Below are positions 1 to 6,043 of a DNA stretch of 7,973 nt, one piece after another. The notes under the pieces are model-generated. The model saw only the letters and a program-made list of their open reading frames with translations, was not told where the DNA came from and did not search any database. The stretch comes from Propionibacterium sp. Its GTDB lineage: Bacteria > Actinomycetota > Actinomycetes > Propionibacteriales > Propionibacteriaceae. The translations under genes were made by a program, and so were the position numbers. The stretch spans positions 1-7,973 of the forward strand of contig JAAYZP010000056.1 in assembly GCA_012514785.1 (NCBI GenBank), given 5' to 3'. The first letter of the stretch is position 1. Every line of letters starts with the position of its first letter.

Positions 1-1
1 G

Positions 2-1150
2 GACGTGCCGCCGACGACGATGCGCTTCGACACGCTCGAATACGACATTCCCGCCCGCGACCACGTGAGCGCCCCCGGCGACGAGCGCCCGGCGGTCGAC
101 GGCGACGCGCTCCTGATCCTGTTCACCTCCGGCACCACCGGCAGCCCGAAGGCCGCCGTCCTGACGCACTCGACGTGCTTCTGGACCAACCTCTCCTTCT
201 CCCGCGCCGTGCCGGTGAGCCGCGACGACGTCGTGCTCTCCCTCCTGCCCCAGCACCACGTCGGCAGTTGGAACGTGCAGACGCTGCTCGCCTGGTGGGT
301 GGGTGCGAAGGTGGTGCTGGAGCGCAGCTTCGACCCACGCCGCATCCTCGAACTCATCCGCACCCGCGGCATCACCACGATGATGGGCGTGCCGACGCAC
401 TACCGAGCGCTCGCCGACTACCGCGGCTTCGCCGACGCCGACATCAGCAGCCTCACCAACGCCGTCGTCGGGGGCGCGCCCGCCACCGAGGCGCTGCTGC
501 GCACCTGGCTCGACCGCGGCGTCGCGCTCTCGCAGGGCTACGGCCTGACCGAGGCAGGCCCCAACGTGCTGTGCCTCCTGCCGGAGGAGGCCTCCGCGCA
601 CGTCGGCACCGCAGGACGGCCCTACCACCACGTCGAGGTACGGCTGGTGGACACCGCCTCCGGCGAGGTGCTCGACGGCGCCGCGTCGGGCGAACTCCAG
701 GTCCGCGGGCCCGGGCTGTTCGCCGGCTACTTCGGCGACGAGCAGGCCACGCGCGACGCGTTCACCCCCGACGGCTGGCTCCGCACCGGCGACCTCGTCG
801 AACGCGACGACGACGGCTACCACACCATCATCGACCGGGTCGACGGCCTCTACATCTCCGGCGGCATCAACGTCGCCCCCGCGGAGGTGGAGCAGGCGCT
901 GCTCGCCCACCCCGGCGTCGACCGCGTACTCGTGATCGGCGTCCCCGACGAGAAGTGGGGGCAAGTGGGGCTCGCCCGGGTCGTGCGCCGCGAGGATTCG
1001 ACGGTGGACGCCCAGGAACTGCTGCGGCACTGCCGCGCGAACCTCGCCCGCTACAAGGTCCCGGCGCAGATCGTCTTCGTGCCCGAACTCCCCGAGGGGT
1101 CGCTGGAGAAGGTCCGCCGCATCGCGATCCGGGAGGAGAACGGCTCATGA
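2..1150 (+). CDS. Acyl-CoA synthetase (ANL superfamily), 5' truncated
   Basis: AMP-dependent acyl-CoA ligase, which activates a carboxylic acid to an acyl-adenylate and then to the CoA thioester in the cytoplasm. The reading frame is open from base 2, and the 382 visible residues lack roughly the first 110-130 of a family usually near 500 aa, so the true start is outside the window. Visible motifs are the P-loop TSGTTGSPK (bases 125-151), the A5 motif YGLTEAGP (about 539-562), the A7 motif GWLRTGDL, the A8 hinge region DGLYISGGIN, and a C-terminal A10-like region PEGSLEKVRR. The A10 catalytic lysine (codon 1109-1111) is present, but the usual glycine before it is glutamate. The stop overlaps the start of the TetR gene (ATGA). 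Substrate is not readable; a short or medium-chain acid or an oxo/hydroxy acid would suit the operon. Superfamily assignment is firm; substrate is unknown. Confidence 0.93.
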   Translation, partial: DVPPTTMRFDTLEYDIPARDHVSAPGDERPAVDGDALLILFTSGTTGSPKAAVLTHSTCFWTNLSFSRAVPVSRDDVVLSLLPQHHVGSWNVQTLLAWWVGAKVVLERSFDPRRILELIRTRGITTMMGVPTHYRALADYRGFADADISSLTNAVVGGAPATEALLRTWLDRGVALSQGYGLTEAGPNVLCLLPEEASAHVGTAGRPYHHVEVRLVDTASGEVLDGAASGELQVRGPGLFAGYFGDEQATRDAFTPDGWLRTGDLVERDDDGYHTIIDRVDGLYISGGINVAPAEVEQALLAHPGVDRVLVIGVPDEKWGQVGLARVVRREDSTVDAQELLRHCRANLARYKVPAQIVFVPELPEGSLEKVRRIAIREENGS

Positions 1151-1770
1151 CGTCCGCACCGCGCACCAAACGGGGCGAACGCACCCGCGCCAACATCATC
1201 GCCTCCGCGATGTCCACGTTCGCCACGCACGGCTTCCACGAGAGCTCGATCGTCAAGATCACCGAGGGGGCCGGCGTCGCCATGGGCACCTTCTACCTCT
1301 ACTTCCCGGGCAAGCTGGAGCTGTTCCGCGAGGTCGTGTTCGACCTCAACCGCCAGCTCCGGCAGGCCATGAGCCGCGGCAGCGTCGGGGCGACGAACCG
1401 GCTCGAGGCTGAGCGCGGCGGGTTCCGCGCCTACTTCGACTTCCTCGCCCGGCACCCCGAGGTGTACCCGATCATCCGCGAGGCCTGGTTCGTCGCACCC
1501 GACGCGTTGCGCCTGCACTACGAACGCATCGCCGACGGCTACACGGCCGCCCTACGCGAGGCCGCCGGCTCCGGCGAGATCGCCGACGTCGACCCCGAGG
1601 TCACCGCGTGGGCCCTGATGGGCGTCGGCGAGATGCTCGGCATGCGCTACCAGGCCTGGCCCGACCCCGACCGACCCACCGAAGCCATCCCCGACGACGT
1701 GTTCGAGGCCTGCATGCAGCTCGTCACCAACGCGCTCCAGCCCGCCAGGAGGAACCATGACCACCACTGA
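1147..1770 (+). CDS. TetR-family transcriptional regulator
   Basis: A 207-aa one-component regulator, usual length for TetR proteins. The N-terminal helix-turn-helix covers about residues 12-60, with the signature ITEGAGVAMGTFYLYFPGK around residues 38-56. The remainder (about 85-205) is a helical ligand-binding and dimerisation domain that carries no recognisable signature. The start is the ATG overlapping the ligase stop by four bases (ATGA), preceded by a strong Shine-Dalgarno GGGAGGAG at 1131-1138. Its 3' end overlaps the next gene by 14 bases. Lying co-directionally inside the operon, it is probably autoregulated as a repressor of the whole unit, with an acyl-CoA or related metabolite as inducer; this is inference. 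Its operator is expected upstream of the first gene, outside the window, and I saw no palindrome for it in the operon itself. Confidence 0.93.
   Translation: MTSAPRTKRGERTRANIIASAMSTFATHGFHESSIVKITEGAGVAMGTFYLYFPGKLELFREVVFDLNRQLRQAMSRGSVGATNRLEAERGGFRAYFDFLARHPEVYPIIREAWFVAPDALRLHYERIADGYTAALREAAGSGEIADVDPEVTAWALMGVGEMLGMRYQAWPDPDRPTEAIPDDVFEACMQLVTNALQPARRNHDHH
1747..1752 (+). promoter_or_regulatory. Ribosome binding site of bdhA
   Basis: AGGAGG lies inside the end of the TetR coding region, four bases before the ATG at 1757. It fixes the start of the dehydrogenase despite the 14-base gene overlap. Confidence 0.75.
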
Positions 1771-2509
1771 CCTCACCGGTCGACGAGCAGCCGTGACCGG
1801 CGGTGCCAGCGGCATCGGCCGGGCCTGCGCCGTCGCGCTCGCGCAACACGGAGCCGAGGTGACGATCCTCGACCGCGACGCGGGGGCCGCCGAGGCCCTG
1901 GCCGCGGAACTGGGCGGCCGGGCGGTGGTCGTCGACCTCGCCGACACCGCCGCGCTGGAGGGCATCAGCCTGGACACCGACATCCTCGTCAACTGCGCCG
2001 GCATCCAGCGCGTGGCGCCGATCCACGAGTTCGAGCCCGAGATGTTCCGCACCATCCACCGCATCATGCTCGAGGCACCGTTCCTGCTCATCCGGGCCGC
2101 GCTGCCCGGCATGTACGAGCGCGGCTTCGGGCGCATCATCAACATCTCGTCCGTGCACGGGCTGGTGGCCAGCGCCTACAAGGTTGCTTACGTGTCCGCC
2201 AAGCACGGCCTCGAGGGACTCTCGAAGGTGACCGCGCTCGAGGGCGGCCCGCACGGCGTCACCTCCGTGTGCGTCAACCCCGGCTACGTGCGCACCCCGC
2301 TCGTGGAGGGGCAGGTGAAGGACCAGGCTGCCACGCACGGCATCTCGGAGGACGAGGTGGTGAGCTCCATCCTGCTCGCCCAGTCCGCCATCAAGGAGTT
2401 CGTCGAACCCGACGACGTCGCCCAGCTCGTCTGCTTCCTCGCGGGCCCGCACGGCAGGATGGCCACCGGCGCCTCCTACGTGCTGGACGGCGGATGGGTC
2501 GCCCGATGA
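1757..2509 (+). CDS. bdhA: D-3-hydroxybutyrate dehydrogenase (SDR family)
   Basis: A 250-aa classical short-chain dehydrogenase, likely oxidising D-3-hydroxybutyrate to acetoacetate with NAD+ in the cytoplasm. The cofactor motif TGGASGIG is at residues 14-21. Asp39 at the end of beta-2 favours NAD over NADP. NCAG is at 79-82, and the catalytic Ser132, Tyr145 and Lys149 are present. Against the well-studied Pseudomonas fragi enzyme there is a constant offset of ten: its substrate-binding Gln94, His144, Lys152 and Gln196 correspond to Gln84, His134, Lys142 and Gln186 here, which strongly supports the specific assignment. The fourth member of the catalytic tetrad (Asn114 there) aligns with Met104 here, which is unusual. 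The C-terminus TGASYVLDGGW is typical. The stop overlaps the hydrolase start (ATGA). The CoA-transferase and thiolase downstream fit the product acetoacetate. Confidence 0.9.
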   Translation: MTTTDLTGRRAAVTGGASGIGRACAVALAQHGAEVTILDRDAGAAEALAAELGGRAVVVDLADTAALEGISLDTDILVNCAGIQRVAPIHEFEPEMFRTIHRIMLEAPFLLIRAALPGMYERGFGRIINISSVHGLVASAYKVAYVSAKHGLEGLSKVTALEGGPHGVTSVCVNPGYVRTPLVEGQVKDQAATHGISEDEVVSSILLAQSAIKEFVEPDDVAQLVCFLAGPHGRMATGASYVLDGGWVAR

Positions 2510-3390
2510 GCACCGGCACCCGGAACCAGACCTACCGCGAGGTCGACGTGCCCGGCGGCCTGCACGTCGGCATCTGGGAACCCGACGACGAACCCGCCGG
2601 CACGATCGTCGCCATCCACGGCGTCACATCCTCCCACAAGGCGTTCCCCGCCGTCGCCCGCGCGCTGCCCGAATTCCGCATCGTCGCGCCCGACCTCCGG
2701 GGGAGGGGCCGCAGCAACGCGCTCGGCGGCCCGTACGGGATGGCGCGCCACGCCGACGACGTCGCCCACGCCCTCGCCCACCTCGGCATCACGCGTGCGC
2801 TGCCCGTCGGGCACTCGATGGGCGCCTTCGTGGCCGTCGTGCTGGCGCACCGCCACCCGAGCCTCATGGACCGGCTCGTGCTCGTCGATGGCGGCATGCC
2901 GCTCGAACTGCCGGAGGGTGCGGCCCCGGACGAAGCGATCGCCGCCATCCTCGGCCCCGCGGCCCAGCGGCTGTCGAAGACGTTCGCGAGCGTGGAGGAG
3001 TACCGCGACCTGTGGCGCGCGCACCCCGCCTTCGCCGACTTCACGCAGGATGTCGTCGACTACGTCGACTACGACCTCGACGGCGAGGCGCCGCAGCTTC
3101 GGCCCGCCACCCGCTACGAGGCGCTCGAGCAGGACACCATCGACCTCGGCAGGGACGACGGCGCGCTCATGGACGCCATCGACGCGCTCGCGGTGCCGGC
3201 GAAATTTCTCCAGGCCGAGCGGGGAATGCTGGACCAGCCCACGGGATTGTTCTCGGACGGCTATCTTGCTCGGTGGGTGGCGCGCGTGCCGCTCCTGGAG
3301 GCGGAAAAGGTCATGGGCATCAACCACTACACCATCGTGTTCGACGCAGCCGGCGTCGACGCGATCGTCCGGGCAGTCAGGGAGGACTGA
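2506..3390 (+). CDS. Alpha/beta-fold hydrolase
   Basis: A 294-aa alpha/beta hydrolase of usual length, without signal peptide, so cytoplasmic. Visible parts are the oxyanion HG (His38-Gly39), the PDLRGRGRS loop (62-70), the nucleophile elbow GHSMG with Ser104, a variable cap region around 130-235, and a late catalytic His274 in GINHYT. The acid is probably Asp128 (LVLVDGG) or an acidic residue near 238-243; the sequence does not settle which. The ATG overlaps the bdhA stop (ATGA) and has only a weak Shine-Dalgarno, so translation is probably coupled to bdhA. The substrate is unknown. Its place between the dehydrogenase and the CoA-transferase suggests an ester, lactone or short oligomer yielding 3-hydroxybutyrate or acetoacetate. 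A 3-oxoadipate enol-lactonase (PcaD) is a related fold, but the neighbours argue against that role. Confidence 0.9.
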   Translation: MSTGTRNQTYREVDVPGGLHVGIWEPDDEPAGTIVAIHGVTSSHKAFPAVARALPEFRIVAPDLRGRGRSNALGGPYGMARHADDVAHALAHLGITRALPVGHSMGAFVAVVLAHRHPSLMDRLVLVDGGMPLELPEGAAPDEAIAAILGPAAQRLSKTFASVEEYRDLWRAHPAFADFTQDVVDYVDYDLDGEAPQLRPATRYEALEQDTIDLGRDDGALMDAIDALAVPAKFLQAERGMLDQPTGLFSDGYLARWVARVPLLEAEKVMGINHYTIVFDAAGVDAIVRAVRED

Positions 3391-4106
3391 TGAGCAAAGT
3401 TGTGGACGACCTCGGGGCGGCGTTGGCGCCGTACCTGTTCGACGGGATGACGATCGCCGCGGGAGGGTTCGGGCTCTCGGGCATCCCGAGTGACCTGATT
3501 CTCGCGGTGAAGGAGTCCGGGGTGAAGGATCTCACGATCGTGTCGAACAACCTGGGCATCGACGGCAAGGGGCTCGGCCTGTTGCTGGAGAACCACCAGA
3601 TCGTGAAGGTGCTGGCGAGCTACGTGGGCGAGAACAAGATGTTCATGGCCCAGTACATCGACGGTGAGCTCGACGTGGAGTTCGTGCCGCAGGGCACGTT
3701 GGCGGAGCGGATGCGCGCGGGCGGGTCGGGGATCCCGGCCTTCTACACGGCCACCGGGGTGGGCACGATCGTGGCGGAGGGGAAGCCGACGGCGGAGTTC
3801 GACGGGCAGACCTTCGTGCAGGAGCGCGCCATCGTCGCCGACCTGGCGCTGGTGCACGCCTACCGCGCGGACACCGACGGCAACCTGATCTACCGGATGA
3901 CGGCGCGCAACTTCAATCCCGTGGTGGCCGCGTGCGGGACGGTGACGTTCGCGGAGGCGGAGCACATCGTCGGGCTCGGGGAGTTGGACCCGGACCACAT
4001 CGTGACGCCGGGGGTGTTCGTGCATCACCTGCACCAGTTCTCCGGCGTCGGCAAGGACATCGAGCAGCGCACGGTCCGGCCGCGGCCGGCAGCGAAGGGA
4101 GCCTGA
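3390..4106 (+). CDS. scoA: 3-ketoacid CoA-transferase, subunit A
   Basis: A 238-aa alpha subunit of a family I CoA-transferase, most likely succinyl-CoA:3-ketoacid (acetoacetate) CoA-transferase. With subunit B it moves CoA from succinyl-CoA (or acetyl-CoA) to acetoacetate. The glycine-rich family signature GGFGLSGIP is at residues 25-33. The stretches SNNLGIDGKGLGLLL, ASYVGEN and VPQGTLAERMRAGGSGIPAFYT read like SCOT subunits rather than 3-oxoadipate transferase PcaI, whose corresponding region differs around SYVGEN. The start shares one base with the hydrolase stop (TGATG) and follows GGAGG at 3381-3385. Compared with the preceding genes it uses more G-ending codons (by hand count GGG for 15 of 29 glycines, against 4 of 28 in bdhA). 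AtoD-type acetate CoA-transferase is the main alternative. Confidence 0.92.
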   Translation: MSKVVDDLGAALAPYLFDGMTIAAGGFGLSGIPSDLILAVKESGVKDLTIVSNNLGIDGKGLGLLLENHQIVKVLASYVGENKMFMAQYIDGELDVEFVPQGTLAERMRAGGSGIPAFYTATGVGTIVAEGKPTAEFDGQTFVQERAIVADLALVHAYRADTDGNLIYRMTARNFNPVVAACGTVTFAEAEHIVGLGELDPDHIVTPGVFVHHLHQFSGVGKDIEQRTVRPRPAAKGA

Positions 4107-4107
4107 C

Positions 4108-4755
4108 ATGGCGTGGACACGCGACGAGATGGCCGCGATCGCGGCATCGGAGCTGAACGACGGCGACTACGTGAACCTGGGCATCGGGATTCCGACGTTG
4201 GTGGCCAACAACCTGCCCGAGGGGGTGCGCGTCGTGCTGCAGAGCGAGAACGGCGTGCTGGGGATGGGCCCGTTCCCGTACGAGGGCGACGAGGACCCGG
4301 ACCTGATCAACGCCGGGAAGCAGACGATCACGCTGACGAAGGGGGCGTCGATCTTCGACTCCTCGATGTCGTTCGGGATGATCCGCGCCGGCAAGGTGAA
4401 GGTGGCCGTGCTCGGAGCCATGCAGGTCTCCGGCGCGGGGGATCTCGCGAACTGGCAGATCCCGGGCAAGCTGGTCAAGGGCATGGGCGGGGCGATGGAC
4501 CTGGTGGCGGGCACGCCGCGGGTGATCGTCGTGACCGACCACAATGCCAAGGACGGCAGCTACAAGGTGGTCGAGGAGTGCTCGCTGCCGCTGACCGGCG
4601 TGGGCGTGGTGGACCGCATCATCACCGACATCGCCGTCTTCGACGTCGTGGAGGGTTCGCTCGTGCTGCGCGAGGTTGCACCCGGGCATTCCGTGGGCGA
4701 GGTGCGCCGACGCACCGAGCCGGAGTTCGTCGTCGAGTTGGAGGAAGTGGCATGA
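4108..4755 (+). CDS. scoB: 3-ketoacid CoA-transferase, subunit B
   Basis: A 215-aa beta subunit carrying the active site of the heteromeric CoA-transferase. The family hallmark SENGVLGMGP is at residues 46-55, and Glu47 is the glutamate expected to form the gamma-glutamyl-CoA thioester. The N-terminal GDYVNLGIGIPTLV (about 19-32) and the later GAMQVSGAGDLANWQIPGK are typical of SCOT-B/AtoA proteins. Length matches bacterial beta subunits, so the two halves are separate, not fused as in the mitochondrial enzyme. Only one base separates it from scoA, with AAGGGAG at 4095-4101 as Shine-Dalgarno, and its stop overlaps the thiolase start (ATGA). It shares the G-ending codon bias of scoA. Confidence 0.93.
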   Translation: MAWTRDEMAAIAASELNDGDYVNLGIGIPTLVANNLPEGVRVVLQSENGVLGMGPFPYEGDEDPDLINAGKQTITLTKGASIFDSSMSFGMIRAGKVKVAVLGAMQVSGAGDLANWQIPGKLVKGMGGAMDLVAGTPRVIVVTDHNAKDGSYKVVEECSLPLTGVGVVDRIITDIAVFDVVEGSLVLREVAPGHSVGEVRRRTEPEFVVELEEVA

Positions 4756-5927
4756 GTGACGTCGTGATCGTGGGCGGGGCCAGGACCCCGCAGGGCCGCC
4801 TTCTGGGGGGCCTCGCGAGCCTGACGGCCGTGGAGTTGGGGACGGTGGCGGTGCGCGCCGCCGTCGAACGCTCGGGGATCCCCCCTGGGGAGGTCGAGGG
4901 CGTGGTCCTGGGCCAGGTGCTGCAGGCCGGCTGCGGGCAGAACCCCGCCAAGCAGGTCGCGGTGGCCGCCGGGCTGGGCATGGACGTGTGGGCCGAGACC
5001 ATCAACAAGGTGTGCCTCTCCGGGCTCGTCGCGGTCACGCACGGCGCGCGTGCGATCCGGGCCGGCGATGCGGAGGTGCTGGTCGTCGGCGGTATGGAGT
5101 CGATGACGAACGCGCCGCACATCGCGCGCGTGCGCGGCGGGATCAAGTACGGGCCGGGGCAGCTGGAGGACGTGATGGCCGTCGACGGGCTCGACGACGC
5201 CGCCTCCCACCAGTCGATGGGCCTGCTCAGCGAGGGCGGCAACGTCGAGCGGAAGCTCACGCGCCAGCAGCAGGACGAGGTGGCGGCCGCGTCGCACACC
5301 CGGGCCGCCGAGGCGCAGGCCTCGGGTGTCTTCGACGACGAGATCGTGCCGGTGGAGATCCCGCAGCGGCGCGGCGAGCCGGTCGTCGTCGACGCGGACG
5401 AGGGCGTACGCCCGGACACGACCGCGGAGTCGCTCGGACGGCTGCGCCCGGCGTTCACCAAGGACGGCACCATCACCGCGGGCAACTCGTCGCAGATCAG
5501 CGACGGCGCCGCGGCCCTGGTCATCACCACCCGCGACTACGCGGAGCGCCACGGGCTCGAGGTCTGGGCCGTCGTGGGTGCCGCCGGCCAGGTGGCAGGC
5601 CCGGATACGCAGCTGCACGAGCAGCCGGCGCGCGCGATCGAGGCCGCGCTCGCCCGGGGCGGCTGGGCGCTGGAGGATCTGGACTTCGTCGAGGTCAACG
5701 AGGCCTTCGCAGCGGTGGCGGTGGCCACCGCGGACGCGCTCGGCTACCCCTTCGAGCAGACCAACATCCACGGCGGCGCCGTGGCACTCGGACACCCGAT
5801 CGGCGCCTCCGGCGCGCGCCTCGCCCTGCACGCGGCCATGGAGCTGCGCCGTCGGGGCACCGGCCGGGCCGCGGTCGCGCTCTGCGGCGGCGGAGGCCAG
5901 GGCGAAGGACTGCTGCTCAGCCGCTGA
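4752..5927 (+). CDS. Acetyl-CoA C-acetyltransferase (thiolase)
   Basis: A 391-aa thiolase that would cleave acetoacetyl-CoA to two acetyl-CoA, the last step of the operon's route, or run in reverse. The acylated Cys88 lies in NKVCLSGL, the asparagine-containing VNEAF motif gives Asn316, GHPIG gives His348, and the C-terminal base Cys378 starts CGGGGQGEG. The last three coincide with the Zoogloea ramigera numbering, and the first differs by one. The NKVC form and total length favour acetyl-CoA acetyltransferase (AtoB/FadA4-like, as in mycobacteria) over the 3-oxoadipyl-CoA thiolase PcaF or long-chain FadA. The usual NxNGGA motif reads NIHGGA here. The ATG overlaps the scoB stop and follows GAGGAA at 4741-4746. 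It is the last gene of the operon; a large inverted repeat follows. Confidence 0.93.
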   Translation: MSDVVIVGGARTPQGRLLGGLASLTAVELGTVAVRAAVERSGIPPGEVEGVVLGQVLQAGCGQNPAKQVAVAAGLGMDVWAETINKVCLSGLVAVTHGARAIRAGDAEVLVVGGMESMTNAPHIARVRGGIKYGPGQLEDVMAVDGLDDAASHQSMGLLSEGGNVERKLTRQQQDEVAAASHTRAAEAQASGVFDDEIVPVEIPQRRGEPVVVDADEGVRPDTTAESLGRLRPAFTKDGTITAGNSSQISDGAAALVITTRDYAERHGLEVWAVVGAAGQVAGPDTQLHEQPARAIEAALARGGWALEDLDFVEVNEAFAAVAVATADALGYPFEQTNIHGGAVALGHPIGASGARLALHAAMELRRRGTGRAAVALCGGGGQGEGLLLSR

Positions 5928-5942
5928 GAACGGGGAGGGAAG

Positions 5943-6019
5943 TGGGCGTTATATCCCCGCGAACGCCTTCTGGGCCTTAAAAACAGGGTCCGGGACCGTT
6001 CAGGGGGATATAACGCCCA
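5943..6019. repeat. Perfect 16-bp inverted repeat before purF
   Basis: The left arm TGGGCGTTATATCCCC (5943-5958) is the exact reverse complement of the right arm GGGGATATAACGCCCA (6004-6019), with 45 nt between. The repeat does not extend outward or inward without mismatch. It fills most of the only intergenic gap, after the thiolase stop. In RNA it would form a very stable stem, but there is no T-run after the right arm and the spacer is long, so it is not a standard intrinsic terminator. Each arm also has a weak dyad of its own (GGG, 3 nt, TA, 3 nt, CCC). Possible roles are a bidirectional operator pair, a dispersed palindromic repeat or miniature element (77 bp, flanked only by an AG on each side), or a transcription-end signal for the operon. 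The spacer also holds the short palindrome GGTCC-G-GGACC (5987-5997). Confidence 0.85.
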
Positions 6020-6043
6020 AGTTCGAAGCGGTAGGCTGAACGG
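5996..6043. repeat. 8-bp inverted repeat around the purF promoter
   Basis: CCGTTCAG (5996-6003) and CTGAACGG (6036-6043) are exact reverse complements, 40 bp apart, and the second ends immediately before the purF start codon, overlapping the end of the putative -10. The pair brackets the right arm of the longer repeat. It could be a paired operator site, or it could be chance in a sequence of this base composition. Confidence 0.35.
6032..6043 (+). promoter_or_regulatory. Probable purF promoter -10, leaderless start
   Basis: TAGGCT at 6032-6037 fits the actinobacterial TAnnnT -10 pattern and lies so that a start site seven bases after its last T falls on the G of the GTG at 6044. No GGAGG-like sequence lies between 6020 and 6043. 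No clear -35 is visible; its expected position falls inside the right arm of the long inverted repeat (TATAAC at 6009-6014 is itself -10-like, but I see no matching -35 for it). Confidence 0.5.

Noticed and set aside
175..1146. Long N-terminal extension of the TetR frame
   Set aside because: The upstream part is Arg/Pro/Ala-rich out-of-frame reading of the ligase. The HTH domain and a strong Shine-Dalgarno put the start at 1147.
4113..4751. N-terminal extension of the thiolase frame; likewise 2269-2505 for the hydrolase and 3012-3389 for scoA
   Set aside because: These extensions are shadow readings of the preceding genes. The family starts agree with the ATG codons at 4752, 2506 and 3390.
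2506..5927. Beta-ketoadipate (pca) operon: PcaD-like hydrolase, PcaI/PcaJ transferase, PcaF thiolase
   Set aside because: The gene order would fit, but the transferase has SCOT-type motifs, the thiolase has the NKVC acetyl-CoA acetyltransferase form, and the SDR matches 3-hydroxybutyrate dehydrogenase residue by residue.
5943..6019. Insertion sequence or MITE with target-site duplication
   Set aside because: There is no transposase, and the flanks share only AG on each side, too short to claim a duplication. The element is kept only as an inverted repeat.
5943..6025. Standard Rho-independent terminator
   Set aside because: The stem is strong but the loop is 45 nt and no T-rich tract follows the right arm (AAGTTCGAAG). 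Transcription ending here remains possible by another mechanism.
5928..6043. Purine or PRPP riboswitch, or Bacillus-type PurBox upstream of purF
   Set aside because: The gap is only 116 nt, the message seems leaderless, and GCGAAC and GTTCG fragments do not make two good PurBoxes.
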